NCBI GenBank assembly: GCA_046728115.1
Contig: JBKPDW010000074.1
Span: forward strand, 1-51,769
DNA: 51,769 bases
Reading direction: 5' to 3'
Origin: CAVSWN01 sp046728115
GTDB taxonomy: Bacteria > Acidobacteriota > Vicinamibacteria > Vicinamibacterales > CAVVIG01
The notes under the pieces were generated by a model. That model searched no databases. It was not told the origin of the DNA and saw nothing but the letters and a program-made list of their open reading frames with translations. Each line of letters begins with the position of its first letter. The first letter of the stretch is position 1. Positions 18,801 to 28,472 of the stretch are shown piece after piece. A program made the position numbers and the translations under genes.

Positions 18801-18899
18801 GCCGCGCCCGGCGAGCCACCGCTCGCAACAGCGGGCCGCATAACCCGAACCGTCACCTCGTCGCGGCAGGTGCAGCTGGGAGCGAAGTTGCTCTTCTAG
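15828..18899 (+). CDS. Oar-like TonB-dependent receptor 2
   Basis: This receptor of 1023 residues has the same layout as receptor 1. It has a signal peptide ending near SPTFAQ, a carboxypeptidase-regulatory-like domain (GTAKDQTQAVLPGVDVAV), a plug with LPLNGRNYIDLALLQPGV, and a barrel ending in LLF. It is divergent from receptor 1 and leads an operon: the Sec-propeller 2 gene starts 33 nt after its stop, followed 1 nt later by the hydrolase gene. This makes the propeller a likely partner of the receptor, for example in handling the same ligand. Confidence 0.93.
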   Translation: MRAIIVAFVVLASASPTFAQITSATISGTAKDQTQAVLPGVDVAVRNVDTGVTRTTVTDGKGYFTITGLPPGTYETRASLPGFGTAVERVTLAVAQEAGLNLTLKVSATEESVTVVGESVLVDTRSAAMSAVVTEKTISELPLNGRNYIDLALLQPGVNNFTEKDSTSSSNRGTKLNINGMSFRSNSYLLDGANMRGYAGTATVSAAETTLGVETIQEFRVVTNAYSADYGRAMGGVISLVTKSGTNAVHGSGFEFFRDSAMDARNYFDRGADPPPFTRNQFGASFGGPIRKNRVFFFGGVERLQEDLGVTTTSFVPSDAARSGALFPINSIVLPYLRLFPAMNGGETSAAQGIGIFSYEFNQPTRENFYQGRLDQSLSDKDSLFVRYTYDGADQTVTASFPDYATDSVSRNQFFTAEYKRIITPALLNTARFSHSRLRFEQLPNFPSAPDLAFIAGQDQMGVISVGGLSPLGGTTTNPSSNNSFYWTWSDDMSYVKGRHLLKTGALVEHLRTNKLTATNIRGSYTFANVRTFLAGTPTRFVGVPPGAQLERIRPNTLFGFYVQDDFRATERLTLNLGLRYEFYTVPEEANGLDTTLRDVVNDRSFTPGVLFAKNPSLRNLAPRLGFAWDVGGDGRTALRGGAGMYHDTDGPFNSAFGIAAFSPPFAATATINNPTFPQPASLTAGAASARTIDYNIRQPYGVTYNISLQRELAGQIAATIAYAGSHAYELMSAIEANPMVPLIQADGSKFFPAGAPRRNPAFGPIDYRTNGGHSAYNSLQLSAQKRFSHRYQLQASYTLGKAMDNLQAQLNADVNNSSVYPQDPYDRDADWARSDFDVRHIVSANFVWDLPGRDSSAWLGGWQINGIVTTRTGVPFTPALGATNWSRSGNTSGEDRPNLRPGVNAENLIVGQSDRWFDTSAFVLPAQGTFGDAGRNSLDGPNYAMTNISLVKNTKVGALGGGGQLQLRFEMFNVFNRANFATPDRVVFAAAAPGEPPLATAGRITRTVTSSRQVQLGAKLLF

Positions 18900-18932
18900 C
18901 ACCAACAACGCACTCGTGGTTCGAGAGGTCTC

Positions 18933-21140
18933 ATGAGCAGACGAATCATCACTGCGACGCTTGGCCTCCTGTTGTTCTCGTTGACCGGCAAGCCCGGCGA
19001 TCCTCCCGAAGGCACGATTTGTCCCCTTCCGGATGCGACACGCAGCTTTGAAGCGCGGCTGCTTGCGATCGAGCGCGAGAACGGCTGCCTCGACCTGGAC
19101 GAGCAGGAGCCGGTATCGTGGCCGCCGGGCTGGGACAAGGCCACGATCGCAGGCGGCGACATCCAGCCCGCGCGCGTGGTGCTCGATCCTTACCCGACGC
19201 TGCATAGCGTCGTCGTCGATAGCGATCGCAACAAAGTGTTCATGAGCGATCCGAACCGCCACGCGCTGTGGTCCTACGATCGCCTCGCGGCCTCGAAGGG
19301 CAAGGAAATGGTGGAGCCGCTGACGGGCATCCGCGGTCCATCCACCGGCATGATGTTCGTCGCCGCCGTAACGATCGATCGCGAGCGGCAGGAGATCTAC
19401 ACGGTCGATAACGACATCGGCGATCGGATGATGGTGTTTCCGTACGAGGCGAACGGGAACATGAAGCCGAAGCGTGTGCTGGACGTGCCGCACCAGGCGT
19501 GGGGCCTCTCGATTTCCCCGGAGCGTGACGAGCTTGCCGTTACCGTCGAGTCGTCGCGGCAAATCGTGATCTACCGGAGGGAGGCCGAGGGACACGAACC
19601 GCCGCTTCGCACGATTCGCGGCCCCAAGACCGGCCTGGGTGATCCGCATGGCGTGTTTTTCGACGGCCAGAACAACGAGATCATCGTCGCGAACCACGGC
19701 AACCAGGGCGGCCGCGATCCCGTGCCTGGCGACGCGCCGGCGCGCCAGCGCGGCACCCGGGTCTCTGAGCCGCAGCCGATTGTCGGAGGCCGGTTCGACG
19801 AACCGTCGATTAGCGTCTACCCCGCCGACGCCAAGGGCGACGTCGCGGCGATTCGCAAAATCCGTGGGCCGAAAACCGGGCTCAACTGGCCGATGGCGAT
19901 CGACGTCGATCGCACGCGCAATGAAATCATCGTCGCGAACAACGGCGACAGCTCGATCCGCACCTTTCGCCGGACCGACAGCGGCGACGTGGCTCCCGTG
20001 CGGATCATCAAAGGCCCGCGGACCGGCATCGTCGGACCAATGGGCGTCGGGTACGATCTGAAGAACAGCGAAATCTGGGTCGCGAACTACGGTGACCACA
20101 CCGCGCTCGTGTTCCCGATCGGGGCGACCGGCAACGTCCCACCAAGGCGGATCCTCCGCAACGCGCCCGTCGGGTCGCCGACCGTCGGCTTCGGGAATCC
20201 TGGAGCGGTCGCGTACGACTCGAAGCGCGAGGAGATCCTCGTGCCGAATTGAGTCAGCGAGCCGAGAATCTCGGCGTTTGCCAGGTTGGCAAGCGGAAAC
20301 GCGGATCCGACACGGGTTATTTCAGGACAGCAATCGCGTCTCAGCCGCACGATGCACGGCATCTTCTACGACGAGACCCATGACGAGATCGTCGTCCCCG
20401 TGGCGCTCGGCGGCGCCGTGCTGACGCTGCCGGGAGACGCCGCGGGCGATGCGCCGCCGAAGCGCGTTCTGCAGGGACCGAAGACCGGCATCGTGCAGCC
20501 CGACACGATTTACGTGGATCTCAAACATGACGAGTTGATCGTCGAATCGGGCGACGACGCGGTCCTCGTGTTCCCGCGCACGGCGCAGGGCGACGTGGCG
20601 CCGACCCGGCGGATAGGCGGGCCGAACTCCGGCGTCAGCAACATCTACGGCCTCGCCGCGGGACTCGATTGCATCGTCGTCGCCAACCGCGTGGAGAGCG
20701 GCGGGCGCGCGTCAGACGATGCGATCCTGGTGTTCGACCGGCTCGGCAACGGCGACCCGAAACCGAAGACGAAGATCTCCGGACCGCACACCGGCATCAT
20801 CAAGATCCGGCAGGTCTTCGTCGACGAACAGCGCGGTCTGATCTTCGCGACGATCAAGAACAATTTCGAGGCCTACAACTTCGCCGACCCGCGGCCCTCG
20901 CCCTGGGATCCCAACAAGACCGGCTTCATCGGGGTGTGGAGCATCGACGACAACGGCGACGTGCCGCCGCGCGGCGTCATCAAGGGACCGGCGACCGGAC
21001 TCGTCTGGCCGGCCGGCGTCGCAATCAACCCGAAGCACCAGGAGATTTACGCGATCGATAGTGTGAGCAACGCGCTCTTCATGTTCAAGGTGCCGGAGTT
21101 CTTCGTGATGCGACCTGGGGCGTCCAGCGGCGGGCAGTAA
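18933..21140 (+). CDS. NHL/beta-propeller selenoprotein 2 (in-frame UGA read as Sec440)
   Basis: Reading through the UGA at 20250-20252 gives 735 residues. It has a signal peptide (MSRRIITATLGLLLFSL), propeller repeats to residue 439, then LVPN-U-VSEPRI and further repeats (FARLASGN, LSRTMHGIFYD) to the end. The codon after the UGA is GTC, and the next in-frame ATG is about 100 nt further, beyond the first conserved repeat, so an independent downstream gene would lose that repeat. An early conserved-type cysteine (GCLDLDE, about residue 50) could be a partner of the selenol, as a cysteine also occurs before the first repeat in both paralogs. It is the second gene of the receptor 2 operon. Standard annotation would split it into two hypothetical proteins. 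Confidence 0.85.
20261..20295 (+). promoter_or_regulatory. Two-hairpin SECIS-like element of propeller 2
   Basis: Hairpin I (20261-20275) is GCCGAG/AAU/CUCGGC. Hairpin II (20276-20294) is GUUUGCCA/UGGCAAGC with one U-G pair and the apical loop GGU, the same trinucleotide as in E. coli formate dehydrogenase SECIS loops. The loop starts 32 nt after the UGA, at exactly the spacing of the other two paralogs. C20275 and G20295 could extend stem II to 9 bp at the expense of hairpin I. Confidence 0.8.
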
Positions 21141-21141
21141 C

Positions 21142-22809
21142 ATGGTGCAGTCACGAAAACACGAAGACACGAAGATTGGACTTGCACAGATTGTTCTTCG
21201 TGTCTTTGTGACTTCGTGGCTGCTAGGTGGCTTGACGACGGCGCAAGCTCCCGAGAAATCCTGTGACACATTTCTCCTCGCACCCCGACAGGTGAACGGC
21301 AACTCGGTCGGCCCGAAGTCGTGCCTGATGCAGGAGACGAACGCAACGTACGAGGGGCGCGCGCTGACGCGGATCGACGTCGGCCTCGACGGCACCGTCG
21401 ACGGATATCTCGCCAAAGTCGGCAACTACAAGGAGTACTTCTCGAATTCGCCGGACCTCGTGTTCCCGCAGACGTTCGGTCCACGCGAGATCTTTTTCGG
21501 CGTCGCGGCGTACGAGCGATCGAAGGGCGCATCGATGACGCTCGTGCTTCCGCGCGACCGCAGCGCGTGGAACGGCAAGGCCTGGATCACGGTCCACGGG
21601 CGCGGCGCGTCGTTCAAAGAGGGTCAGCTGAAGCCCTGGAACAAGTACGTCAACACCGCCAATCCAATCGAAGGGCTCGATCGTTACGATCTGCTGATGG
21701 TCTCGAAGGGCTACGTTCTCGTGAAAACGCGCCGGACGTCGACGGAAGGTCTCGGCGAAATCATCACCACGCTCGCCGACGGATCCACGGTCGACTACGC
21801 GGCGTTCAACGATACCGCGCGGTATGTGATGGATTTCGCGGACGTCGCAAAGCGGATCCTCGCGAACCGGCTCGGCCGGGCCCCGACACGTGTGTATCTG
21901 TACGGTCATTCGGCCGGCGCCCGCATCGGTCACGCTGTCAACTACGCGCCTGGTCTCAACGTCGATCGCGACGGCCGACGTTTCTTCGACGGCATCCTCG
22001 CCGACGATCCCGCTGCCGGCACGTGGTATCCGGTCGTGATCAAGGACGGGAAGGATGTTCTATTTGCGACCGACGTCGAGAAGGCGGCATTCGTGCCGCA
22101 GGTCGATGTTGCGCACCAGATGTACAACAACATCTGGGAGCCGAAGCATCCCGCGTGGATGTCGGACAGCTACCTCGAAAACAAGCGCAACAACGCGCGC
22201 ATCCTCCGCGACAAGCGAATCGCGAACTACCGGATGTACGAAGTGCGTGGCGTCAGCCACGCCGGCGGGGAGAGCGAAGGATGGCGCGGAAAGATTCTGA
22301 ATCTGGATCTCGCCAAGGCGATGGACCGATTCATCGATATGGTCGACGCGTGGGCCGACAAAGGCGTCGCGCCGCCGCCGACACATTCGGACTGGCCGGA
22401 GCTCGGCGATGCGGACCGCGACGGCGTCGTCGAATACCCGGCGCTCGCCTTTCCGGAGATCGCCTGTCCGCTTGGGGTCTACTTCTCGTATCCGGAGAGC
22501 ACATCGGGCACGACGTCGTTTGCCGCATTCACCGGGGAGGGTCTCGAGCCGCTCGACGGGAAGAAGACGTTCGTCGACATGAACCGCAACGGCGTCTGGG
22601 ACTACCGTGAGACGCCGACGCAGGCGTGGCGCAGGCTGGGGCTGCTGCAAAAGACCGAGGAGCTCACGCACGAGAAATACGTCGGGTGCGTGCAAAACGC
22701 TGCTGAGCAACTCCGCAAGGACGGGTTCTTTTCCGACGAGACCGCCGCGCGGTACGTCGATCAGGCCAAGACCGCCGATCTCCAGCCCAAGCAACGCACC
22801 GATCGATAA
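21142..22809 (+). CDS. Exported alpha/beta hydrolase
   Basis: This is an alpha/beta-hydrolase-fold protein of 555 residues. The nucleophile elbow YGHSAGARIGH puts the serine at 257, and a late histidine in GVSHAGG (His373) could complete the triad. It would cleave an ester or similar bond; the substrate is unknown. It starts 1 nt after the stop of propeller 2, so it belongs to the receptor 2 operon and may process material handled by the receptor and propeller. The N-terminal 30 residues (MVQSRKHEDTKIGLAQIVLR and on) act as signal peptide but are encoded by a palindromic dispersed repeat (21152-21218). Confidence 0.85.
   Translation: MVQSRKHEDTKIGLAQIVLRVFVTSWLLGGLTTAQAPEKSCDTFLLAPRQVNGNSVGPKSCLMQETNATYEGRALTRIDVGLDGTVDGYLAKVGNYKEYFSNSPDLVFPQTFGPREIFFGVAAYERSKGASMTLVLPRDRSAWNGKAWITVHGRGASFKEGQLKPWNKYVNTANPIEGLDRYDLLMVSKGYVLVKTRRTSTEGLGEIITTLADGSTVDYAAFNDTARYVMDFADVAKRILANRLGRAPTRVYLYGHSAGARIGHAVNYAPGLNVDRDGRRFFDGILADDPAAGTWYPVVIKDGKDVLFATDVEKAAFVPQVDVAHQMYNNIWEPKHPAWMSDSYLENKRNNARILRDKRIANYRMYEVRGVSHAGGESEGWRGKILNLDLAKAMDRFIDMVDAWADKGVAPPPTHSDWPELGDADRDGVVEYPALAFPEIACPLGVYFSYPESTSGTTSFAAFTGEGLEPLDGKKTFVDMNRNGVWDYRETPTQAWRRLGLLQKTEELTHEKYVGCVQNAAEQLRKDGFFSDETAARYVDQAKTADLQPKQRTDR
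21152..21218. repeat. Palindromic dispersed repeat serving as signal-peptide coding DNA
   Basis: The left arm CACGAAGACACGAAGA and the right arm TCTTCGTGTCTTTGTGAC are near-complementary and flank a short spacer. This CACGAAGA/TCTTCGTG element occurs between genes in many bacterial genomes. Here its translation supplies the hydrophobic segment IVLRVFVTSWLLGG. Confidence 0.6.
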
Positions 22810-22813
22810 CAGC

Positions 22814-23833
22814 TTACGTGTAATCGATGAAGAACGGGATGGCGCGCACCGCGATCGCGAGGGCGAGGCACAGGAGCGCCGGCAGCGCAAACCAGTGGTA
22901 CACCGGCGCGTCGCGGACGAAGGGGCGGCTGACGAGAACCCCTTTCTCGATCTGGTCGATGGTGCGCGACGCCCGCTCGAGGTCGCCCGCGGTGCTGGCG
23001 TTGAAGTAGCGGCCGCCGTACCGACGCACACTCTGGACCAGCCGTTGGACCTGCGGCTTGTTTCGCACTTCCTCTTCCAGATCGACGCCCACCATGTGCA
23101 CGCGGATGTTCGCAGCGTTCGATTCGCCGATCACCTCGAGCGGATCGCGGCCCTTGTTCGTCTCGCCGTCGGTGAACAGGATCACCACCTGGTTGCGTCG
23201 CGCAGCCCCATTCGCTTGAGACGCGAGCAGATGGTTCGCCAGCGCGAGGCCGTCGCCGATGGCAGTCATACCTTCTCCCCGGAGCAGTTGATCGTCGATG
23301 AGATCGGCGTAGCGCATCACGTACTCGTGATCGAACGTCAGCGGGCTGACGACGTACGCGTTGTCCGAGAAGACGACGAGCGCGATCCGATCGTCGCGGC
23401 GCGACGCCACGAACGACTTGATCGCGTCCTTCGTCGCGTCCAGCCGGGTCTTCGTCATTTTCACAGCCACTGCGGAGTCGTGCGAGGTGAACGTCAGGTT
23501 CTGCAGCGTGCGCGGTGGGCGCACGCGCCCCATCTGCTCGAGCATGCTGGACGACAGGTCGAGCGCGATCACGATGTCGAGGCCCCTCGAGGTGATTTCG
23601 GCCTGGGCGTACGGCAGCACCGGCTGCATCAGCGCGACGCCGACGAGGATCAGCGTGATCTCGAGCAGCGCCAGCGGCACTCGGCGGAAGACGGAGGCCC
23701 GATACACCGCCGCCGCGAGCCACCGCACCGTCGTCGAGGCAACGAACCGCCGCCGCAATCCCCAGCGCAGGACGAGAGCGGTGACCATCGCCCCCACCAT
23801 CCACCAGCCGTACTCGGGATGAAGAAAGCGCAT
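22814..23833 (-). CDS. Membrane VWA-domain protein, BatA/BatB type
   Basis: This protein of 339 residues has N-terminal membrane segments, a von Willebrand A domain with MIDAS motif DLSSS (in IALDLSSSML), the downstream threonine (GMTAIGDG) and aspartate (LFTDGETN), and a C-terminal membrane segment. It is the last gene of the MoxR operon, 9 nt after the BatD-like gene. BatA/BatB-type proteins form membrane complexes assembled by MoxR AAA+ ATPases. It ends 4 nt from the convergent hydrolase gene. Confidence 0.9.
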   Translation of the reverse strand: MRFLHPEYGWWMVGAMVTALVLRWGLRRRFVASTTVRWLAAAVYRASVFRRVPLALLEITLILVGVALMQPVLPYAQAEITSRGLDIVIALDLSSSMLEQMGRVRPPRTLQNLTFTSHDSAVAVKMTKTRLDATKDAIKSFVASRRDDRIALVVFSDNAYVVSPLTFDHEYVMRYADLIDDQLLRGEGMTAIGDGLALANHLLASQANGAARRNQVVILFTDGETNKGRDPLEVIGESNAANIRVHMVGVDLEEEVRNKPQVQRLVQSVRRYGGRYFNASTAGDLERASRTIDQIEKGVLVSRPFVRDAPVYHWFALPALLCLALAIAVRAIPFFIDYT

Positions 23834-23842
23834 ACTGCCTCG

Positions 23843-24850
23843 CTACGCGGCGACGATCTGTCCTGCCCGTTCGATCGCCTCGCGACACGCGTCTGCCGAC
23901 GGCATCGCGTGCAGGGGCGCGTACCGCGCGAGCTCGCACGTCGCCAGGACCGACGCCACGACATCGGCGGAGACCGTCGCCGGGCTGCTCGCGAGCGCGG
24001 AAGGCACGTCGGCGGGCGTCAGGCTCGCCCCGGGCACGCCGCATACCTCGCTCAAGTGCTCGCGGACGAGGCCGTCGAGCTGGGTGAGCGCCTCGCGCCG
24101 GCCTTCGACCGTGTCGACGTCCATCGCGCGCAGACCTTCGAGCGAGAGGCGCTCGGCGTGCCGGACCGCGCGGACGGAGCGCCGGGCGCGCGGCCTCCGC
24201 GCACGCCGCACGACCGCCGCAACGGCCAGCAGAGCCGGAACAACGGACACGACAATGAGGCCGAGGCCGATCGGTCCGAGCGCGGCGAACAGCGCCCGCC
24301 GTGTGTCGGGCGGCGCGTCGGATCGAATCGCGGATGCCTCCTCGTCGGGCAGCAGGCTCCTGAAGGCGATCGTCGCGCCAGGCACCAGGACCTCGCCGGC
24401 CGGGGATGCGTCCTCGAGCCGCTGACCCGCGCGCCGGACGGCGTACCGGAGACTCATCGGCGCGATCTTCAACGTTGGTTGATCGATTCGATAGGTGGTC
24501 AACACGTAGTCGAGCCGGTAACGAGTCGACCCGTCGGCGGCGGATCGGCGATCGGTCAGCGCAGCGATCACGTCGAGGCCGTCGACTTTCAGTTTGTCGC
24601 GCGACACATCGTCGGCGACGATGTCGACGCCGCGTTTGCAGGTGAGCTCGATCGTGTAGGTCACACGATCGCCGACGAATATCGCGGGGCGATCGACCGA
24701 TGCGCGCACGGTCACGTCGGGTTGTGGCCCTTGCGCGGCCAGCGATGAACAAGCGAGAACGAAGCCGAGCGACGAACCGAATGTGGCGCAGCGCTTCCGC
24801 GTTGCGTTCGCATGCCTAAAGGCCTGCGCCACTGGCGTTGGCGTCTTCAC
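23843..24850 (-). CDS. BatD/oxygen-tolerance-like membrane protein
   Basis: This protein of 335 residues has an Ig-like exported region (VTVRASVDRPAIFVGDRVTY, typical of BatD N-termini), one membrane segment (about residues 190-215) and a cytoplasmic helical tail rich in Arg/Ala. The GTG start overlaps the stop of the DUF58 gene (GTGA). The first about 25 residues (VAQAFRHANATRKRCAT) come from a palindromic dispersed repeat at 24783-24832, and the signal segment (LGFVLACSSLAAQ) follows it. Confidence 0.75.
   Translation of the reverse strand: MKTPTPVAQAFRHANATRKRCATFGSSLGFVLACSSLAAQGPQPDVTVRASVDRPAIFVGDRVTYTIELTCKRGVDIVADDVSRDKLKVDGLDVIAALTDRRSAADGSTRYRLDYVLTTYRIDQPTLKIAPMSLRYAVRRAGQRLEDASPAGEVLVPGATIAFRSLLPDEEASAIRSDAPPDTRRALFAALGPIGLGLIVVSVVPALLAVAAVVRRARRPRARRSVRAVRHAERLSLEGLRAMDVDTVEGRREALTQLDGLVREHLSEVCGVPGASLTPADVPSALASSPATVSADVVASVLATCELARYAPLHAMPSADACREAIERAGQIVAA
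24783..24832. repeat. Palindromic dispersed repeat inside a gene start
   Basis: Perfect 9-bp arms GTGGCGCAG (24783-24791) and CTGCGCCAC (24824-24832) flank GC-rich sequence with CCTAAAGGCC. The element is translated as VAQAFRHA...RCAT at the N-terminus of the BatD-like protein. It resembles a widespread intergenic repeat of the GTGGCGCAGGCCTTTAGG type. Confidence 0.6.
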
Positions 24851-25724
24851 TGCGCCACTCTCCTGGCAAACAATTCCAGCAGCGGCTCGACCGGCGGCCC
24901 GTCGGTCGGCACGAACACGTGATCCATCGGTACGCGATAGAAGGCGCGCGCGAGCGCGTCGCGGCGCGCGGCCATCTCGTCGGCAAATGCCCGGCGCGTG
25001 CGGGCCGACAGGCTGACGGCAACCTGCCGTCGCGACTCGAGATCGCGCACCTGCATGTACCCACGGCCTGACGGCAGCGACAGCTCGGTCGGATCCTGCG
25101 GCACCACTGCGATCACGTCGTGTCTGGCCGCGAGCATTCCGAGCTCTTGACCGCCGAACAGATCCTCGTCGGTCATGAAATCGGAGACGATGAACACGAC
25201 ACACGTGCGTTTCAACGTGTTCAGGAGCTGTCGGATGGCCGGCAAGAGCGCCGTGCGTCCGGATCGCGGGGCGAGCGCCCAGCACCGTTCGAGCACCAGC
25301 CATGCCGAGGCGCGGGTGCGCCGCGGCGGCATGTGTTCGAGCACCCGATCGGCGAACGCGAGAAAGCCGACGTTGATTTGATCCGACACCGCCGAGAACA
25401 GCAGCGACGCCGTGATGTACGTGACCAGCTCCTTTTTGGACCGGTACGCGGCGCCGAGCGCCATCGAGGGCGAGACGTCCATCGCGATCATCGCGTTCAT
25501 CTCGCGCTCGGCGTGGGTGTGGCGGACGTACGGCGCGTTCATGCGCGCCGTCACGTTCCAGTCGATGCGCCGCACGTCCTCCCCCTGCCGGTACGGCAGG
25601 TGCTCGTCGAAGTCGAAGCCAGCGCCGCGCTGAGGGCTCGTGTAAGGACCGACCTGCTGATTGCGGATCCGCTTCGCGGTGTACACCTCGATATAGCGCA
25701 GCTCGCGCAGGACGTGCTCGGGAA

Positions 25725-25728
<4 letters not shown>
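24847..25728 (-). CDS. DUF58 domain protein
   Basis: This protein of 293 residues carries the DUF58 core: a basic, aromatic stretch RRIDWNVTARMNAPYV followed by the VWA-like MIDAS DVSPSM. It is cytoplasmic by sequence. DUF58 proteins are always linked with MoxR ATPases and VWA membrane proteins, as here. Its ATG overlaps the MoxR stop (ATGA). Confidence 0.93.
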
Positions 25729-26755
<1,027 letters not shown>

Positions 26756-26759
<4 letters not shown>

Positions 26760-27745
26760 GCCAGGACGCACAGCACGGCCACTGCGGCGGCGGCAATCGC
26801 CAGACCCAGCGGATATAGATCCCGATACTCGGTCGACGATCGCCAGCCCACGATCCGCCTCTCGCCGCGTGCCAGCGCCGACATCGCGTGCTGGAGCTCG
26901 GTGCCCGTCGTCGAGCGCACGTAGCGGCCGCCGGTCGACGCGGCCACTCGGACGAGCGTCGCCTTCTCGTACTTCGTCGTGACGCGGCGCCCGGAATCGT
27001 CGCGAAGAAACGAGTCCTCGCCCTCGGAGGCCGTGAGGGGGATCGGGACGGCGCGGTCCGATCCGATACCGATGCAATCCACACGGTAGCCGCCGGCGCG
27101 AAGCGCGTCGAGCGCCGCGTTCAGCTCCGTTCCGTTGTCTTCGCCGTCCGAGATGAGCAGGAGCCGCTTGCGTGTCCTGCGATCGTCCTTCTTCGCGACG
27201 TCCATCGCGCTTTTCAGGGCGGCTCCGATATTCGTGCCGAACAGCACGGCAGGATCGTCGTCGATGCGATCGAGATAGAAGATGACGCTGTCGACATCGC
27301 TGGTCAGATACGAGAGGACCAACGAACTGTCGGCGAAGCCGACGAGGGCAACGCGGTCGATGCCGTCTGGCTTCCGAACGAACAGCGCCCGGAGCTCCTG
27401 CGTGGCGCGGGCGAACCGCGACGGCACGATGTCGCGCGCGCGCATCGAGATGGAGCGGTCGAGGATGACGACGAGATCCCGCCGCTCGTATTCGGGAACG
27501 CGCTCCGCCCTGAGCACTTGCGGGCGCATCAGCGCGAACACGATGGCCGCCGCCGCGGTGAGGCTGGCGGCAAGGACGGAGCCCTCGCGCCGCCACGTCG
27601 AGCGCCGCGATAGCGCCGAGAATCGAGGGTCGCTTCGCGTGCGCCTCCGAAATGCGCGCGTCGCGCGCCAGTGCAGGCCCCACGCTGCGACGAGCGCGGG
27701 AGCGATCAGCCACCACTGGAGCAGATCGGGACGAAGGAATCTCAT
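26756..27745 (-). CDS. Membrane VWA-domain protein, BatA type
   Basis: This protein of 329 residues has two N-terminal membrane segments, a VWA domain with MIDAS DRSIS (in VILDRSISMRARD), GTNIGAAL and LLISDGEDNG, and a C-terminal membrane segment (LGLAIAAAAVAVLCVL). It is a paralog of the VWA protein at 22814-23833, and the pair is as expected for BatA plus BatB. Its ATG overlaps the stop of the preceding gene (ATGA). Confidence 0.93.
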
Positions 27746-28341
27746 CCGACGCGCTTGACCGGTTTGGCGCCGGGCTTGGGTTGAGGCCGCAGTAGTTGCA
27801 TCAACTGATTCGGTGGAGTCTTCGGCTGCTTGCGGAGCTCGGCGGCGAGCTTCGTGACCAGCTCGAAATCGTACTTCGTCGCCCAATCGGCGGGCGCGGC
27901 CTCGACCGCGCGGCGGAATTCCTCCTCCGCGCGCGACAACCAGCCCAGCCGCGGCTCGGGCTTGTCTTCGGTCCGCGCCTTTTCGAACAGCGCGCAGCCC
28001 GACCAGAAATGGGGCCGCGCGCTCTCGGGGGCTCCCTGAGCTTTGTCGATCGCCTCGTCGTACCGCCGCAGGGCGTGCAAGACCCACAGCTGGTTCGCGA
28101 TCACGTGGCCGTAGTCGGCCGCGAACAGCTCCTTTGCCGCAGGATAGCGATCGAATCGCGCCTCGGCGTCGGCGTACTGCGCCAGCGCCTGCTCCAAGCG
28201 TCCGTCGGCGAGGGCGGCGTCGCCGTCGGCCAGCGGCCGCGTCCATCGGGCGAAGCCGGTCGCGGCCCCCCCGGCCAACAGGGCCACGACCATCGCTGCG
28301 GCGCCAAGCGCACGAAGGGTCACAGGGTCCTCGCGGCTCAT
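27742..28341 (-). CDS. Membrane-anchored TPR-like protein of the MoxR operon
   Basis: This protein of 199 residues has one N-terminal membrane segment (LGAAAMVVALLAGGAATG) and helical repeats (ALADGRLEQALAQYADAEAR) like the TPR proteins (BatC/BatE) found in Bat operons. The C-terminus is rich in Pro/Lys. It is the first gene of the six-gene operon, divergent from receptor 3 across a 131-bp intergene. Confidence 0.8.
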   Translation of the reverse strand: MSREDPVTLRALGAAAMVVALLAGGAATGFARWTRPLADGDAALADGRLEQALAQYADAEARFDRYPAAKELFAADYGHVIANQLWVLHALRRYDEAIDKAQGAPESARPHFWSGCALFEKARTEDKPEPRLGWLSRAEEEFRRAVEAAPADWATKYDFELVTKLAAELRKQPKTPPNQLMQLLRPQPKPGAKPVKRVG

Positions 28342-28446
28342 CGCATTATCGATCCGATTCCTTGTATCGCAGGCCCGGCGGGGGCGGCGCACCCAGCTTC
28401 GCCCTTGACTGACCCGCCAAAACCATACACCCTACGCCGAGAAAAA

Positions 28447-28459
28447 AGGTAGGACCATT
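28447..28459. promoter_or_regulatory. FadR-type operator upstream of receptor 3
   Basis: The plus strand AGGTAGGACCATT reads on the minus strand as AATGGTCCTACCT, a close match to the shared palindrome. It ends 14 nt before the ATG of receptor 3, close to where sites lie in front of receptor 1 and the Rieske oxygenase. Confidence 0.55.
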
Positions 28460-28472
28460 AGTGAGGCTACCT

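Noticed and set aside
23843..25303. Long open frames overlapping real genes on the opposite strand or other frames
   Set aside because: In this GC-rich DNA, shadow frames reach several hundred codons, rich in Arg, Ala and Gly, without domains; they were left out across the window.
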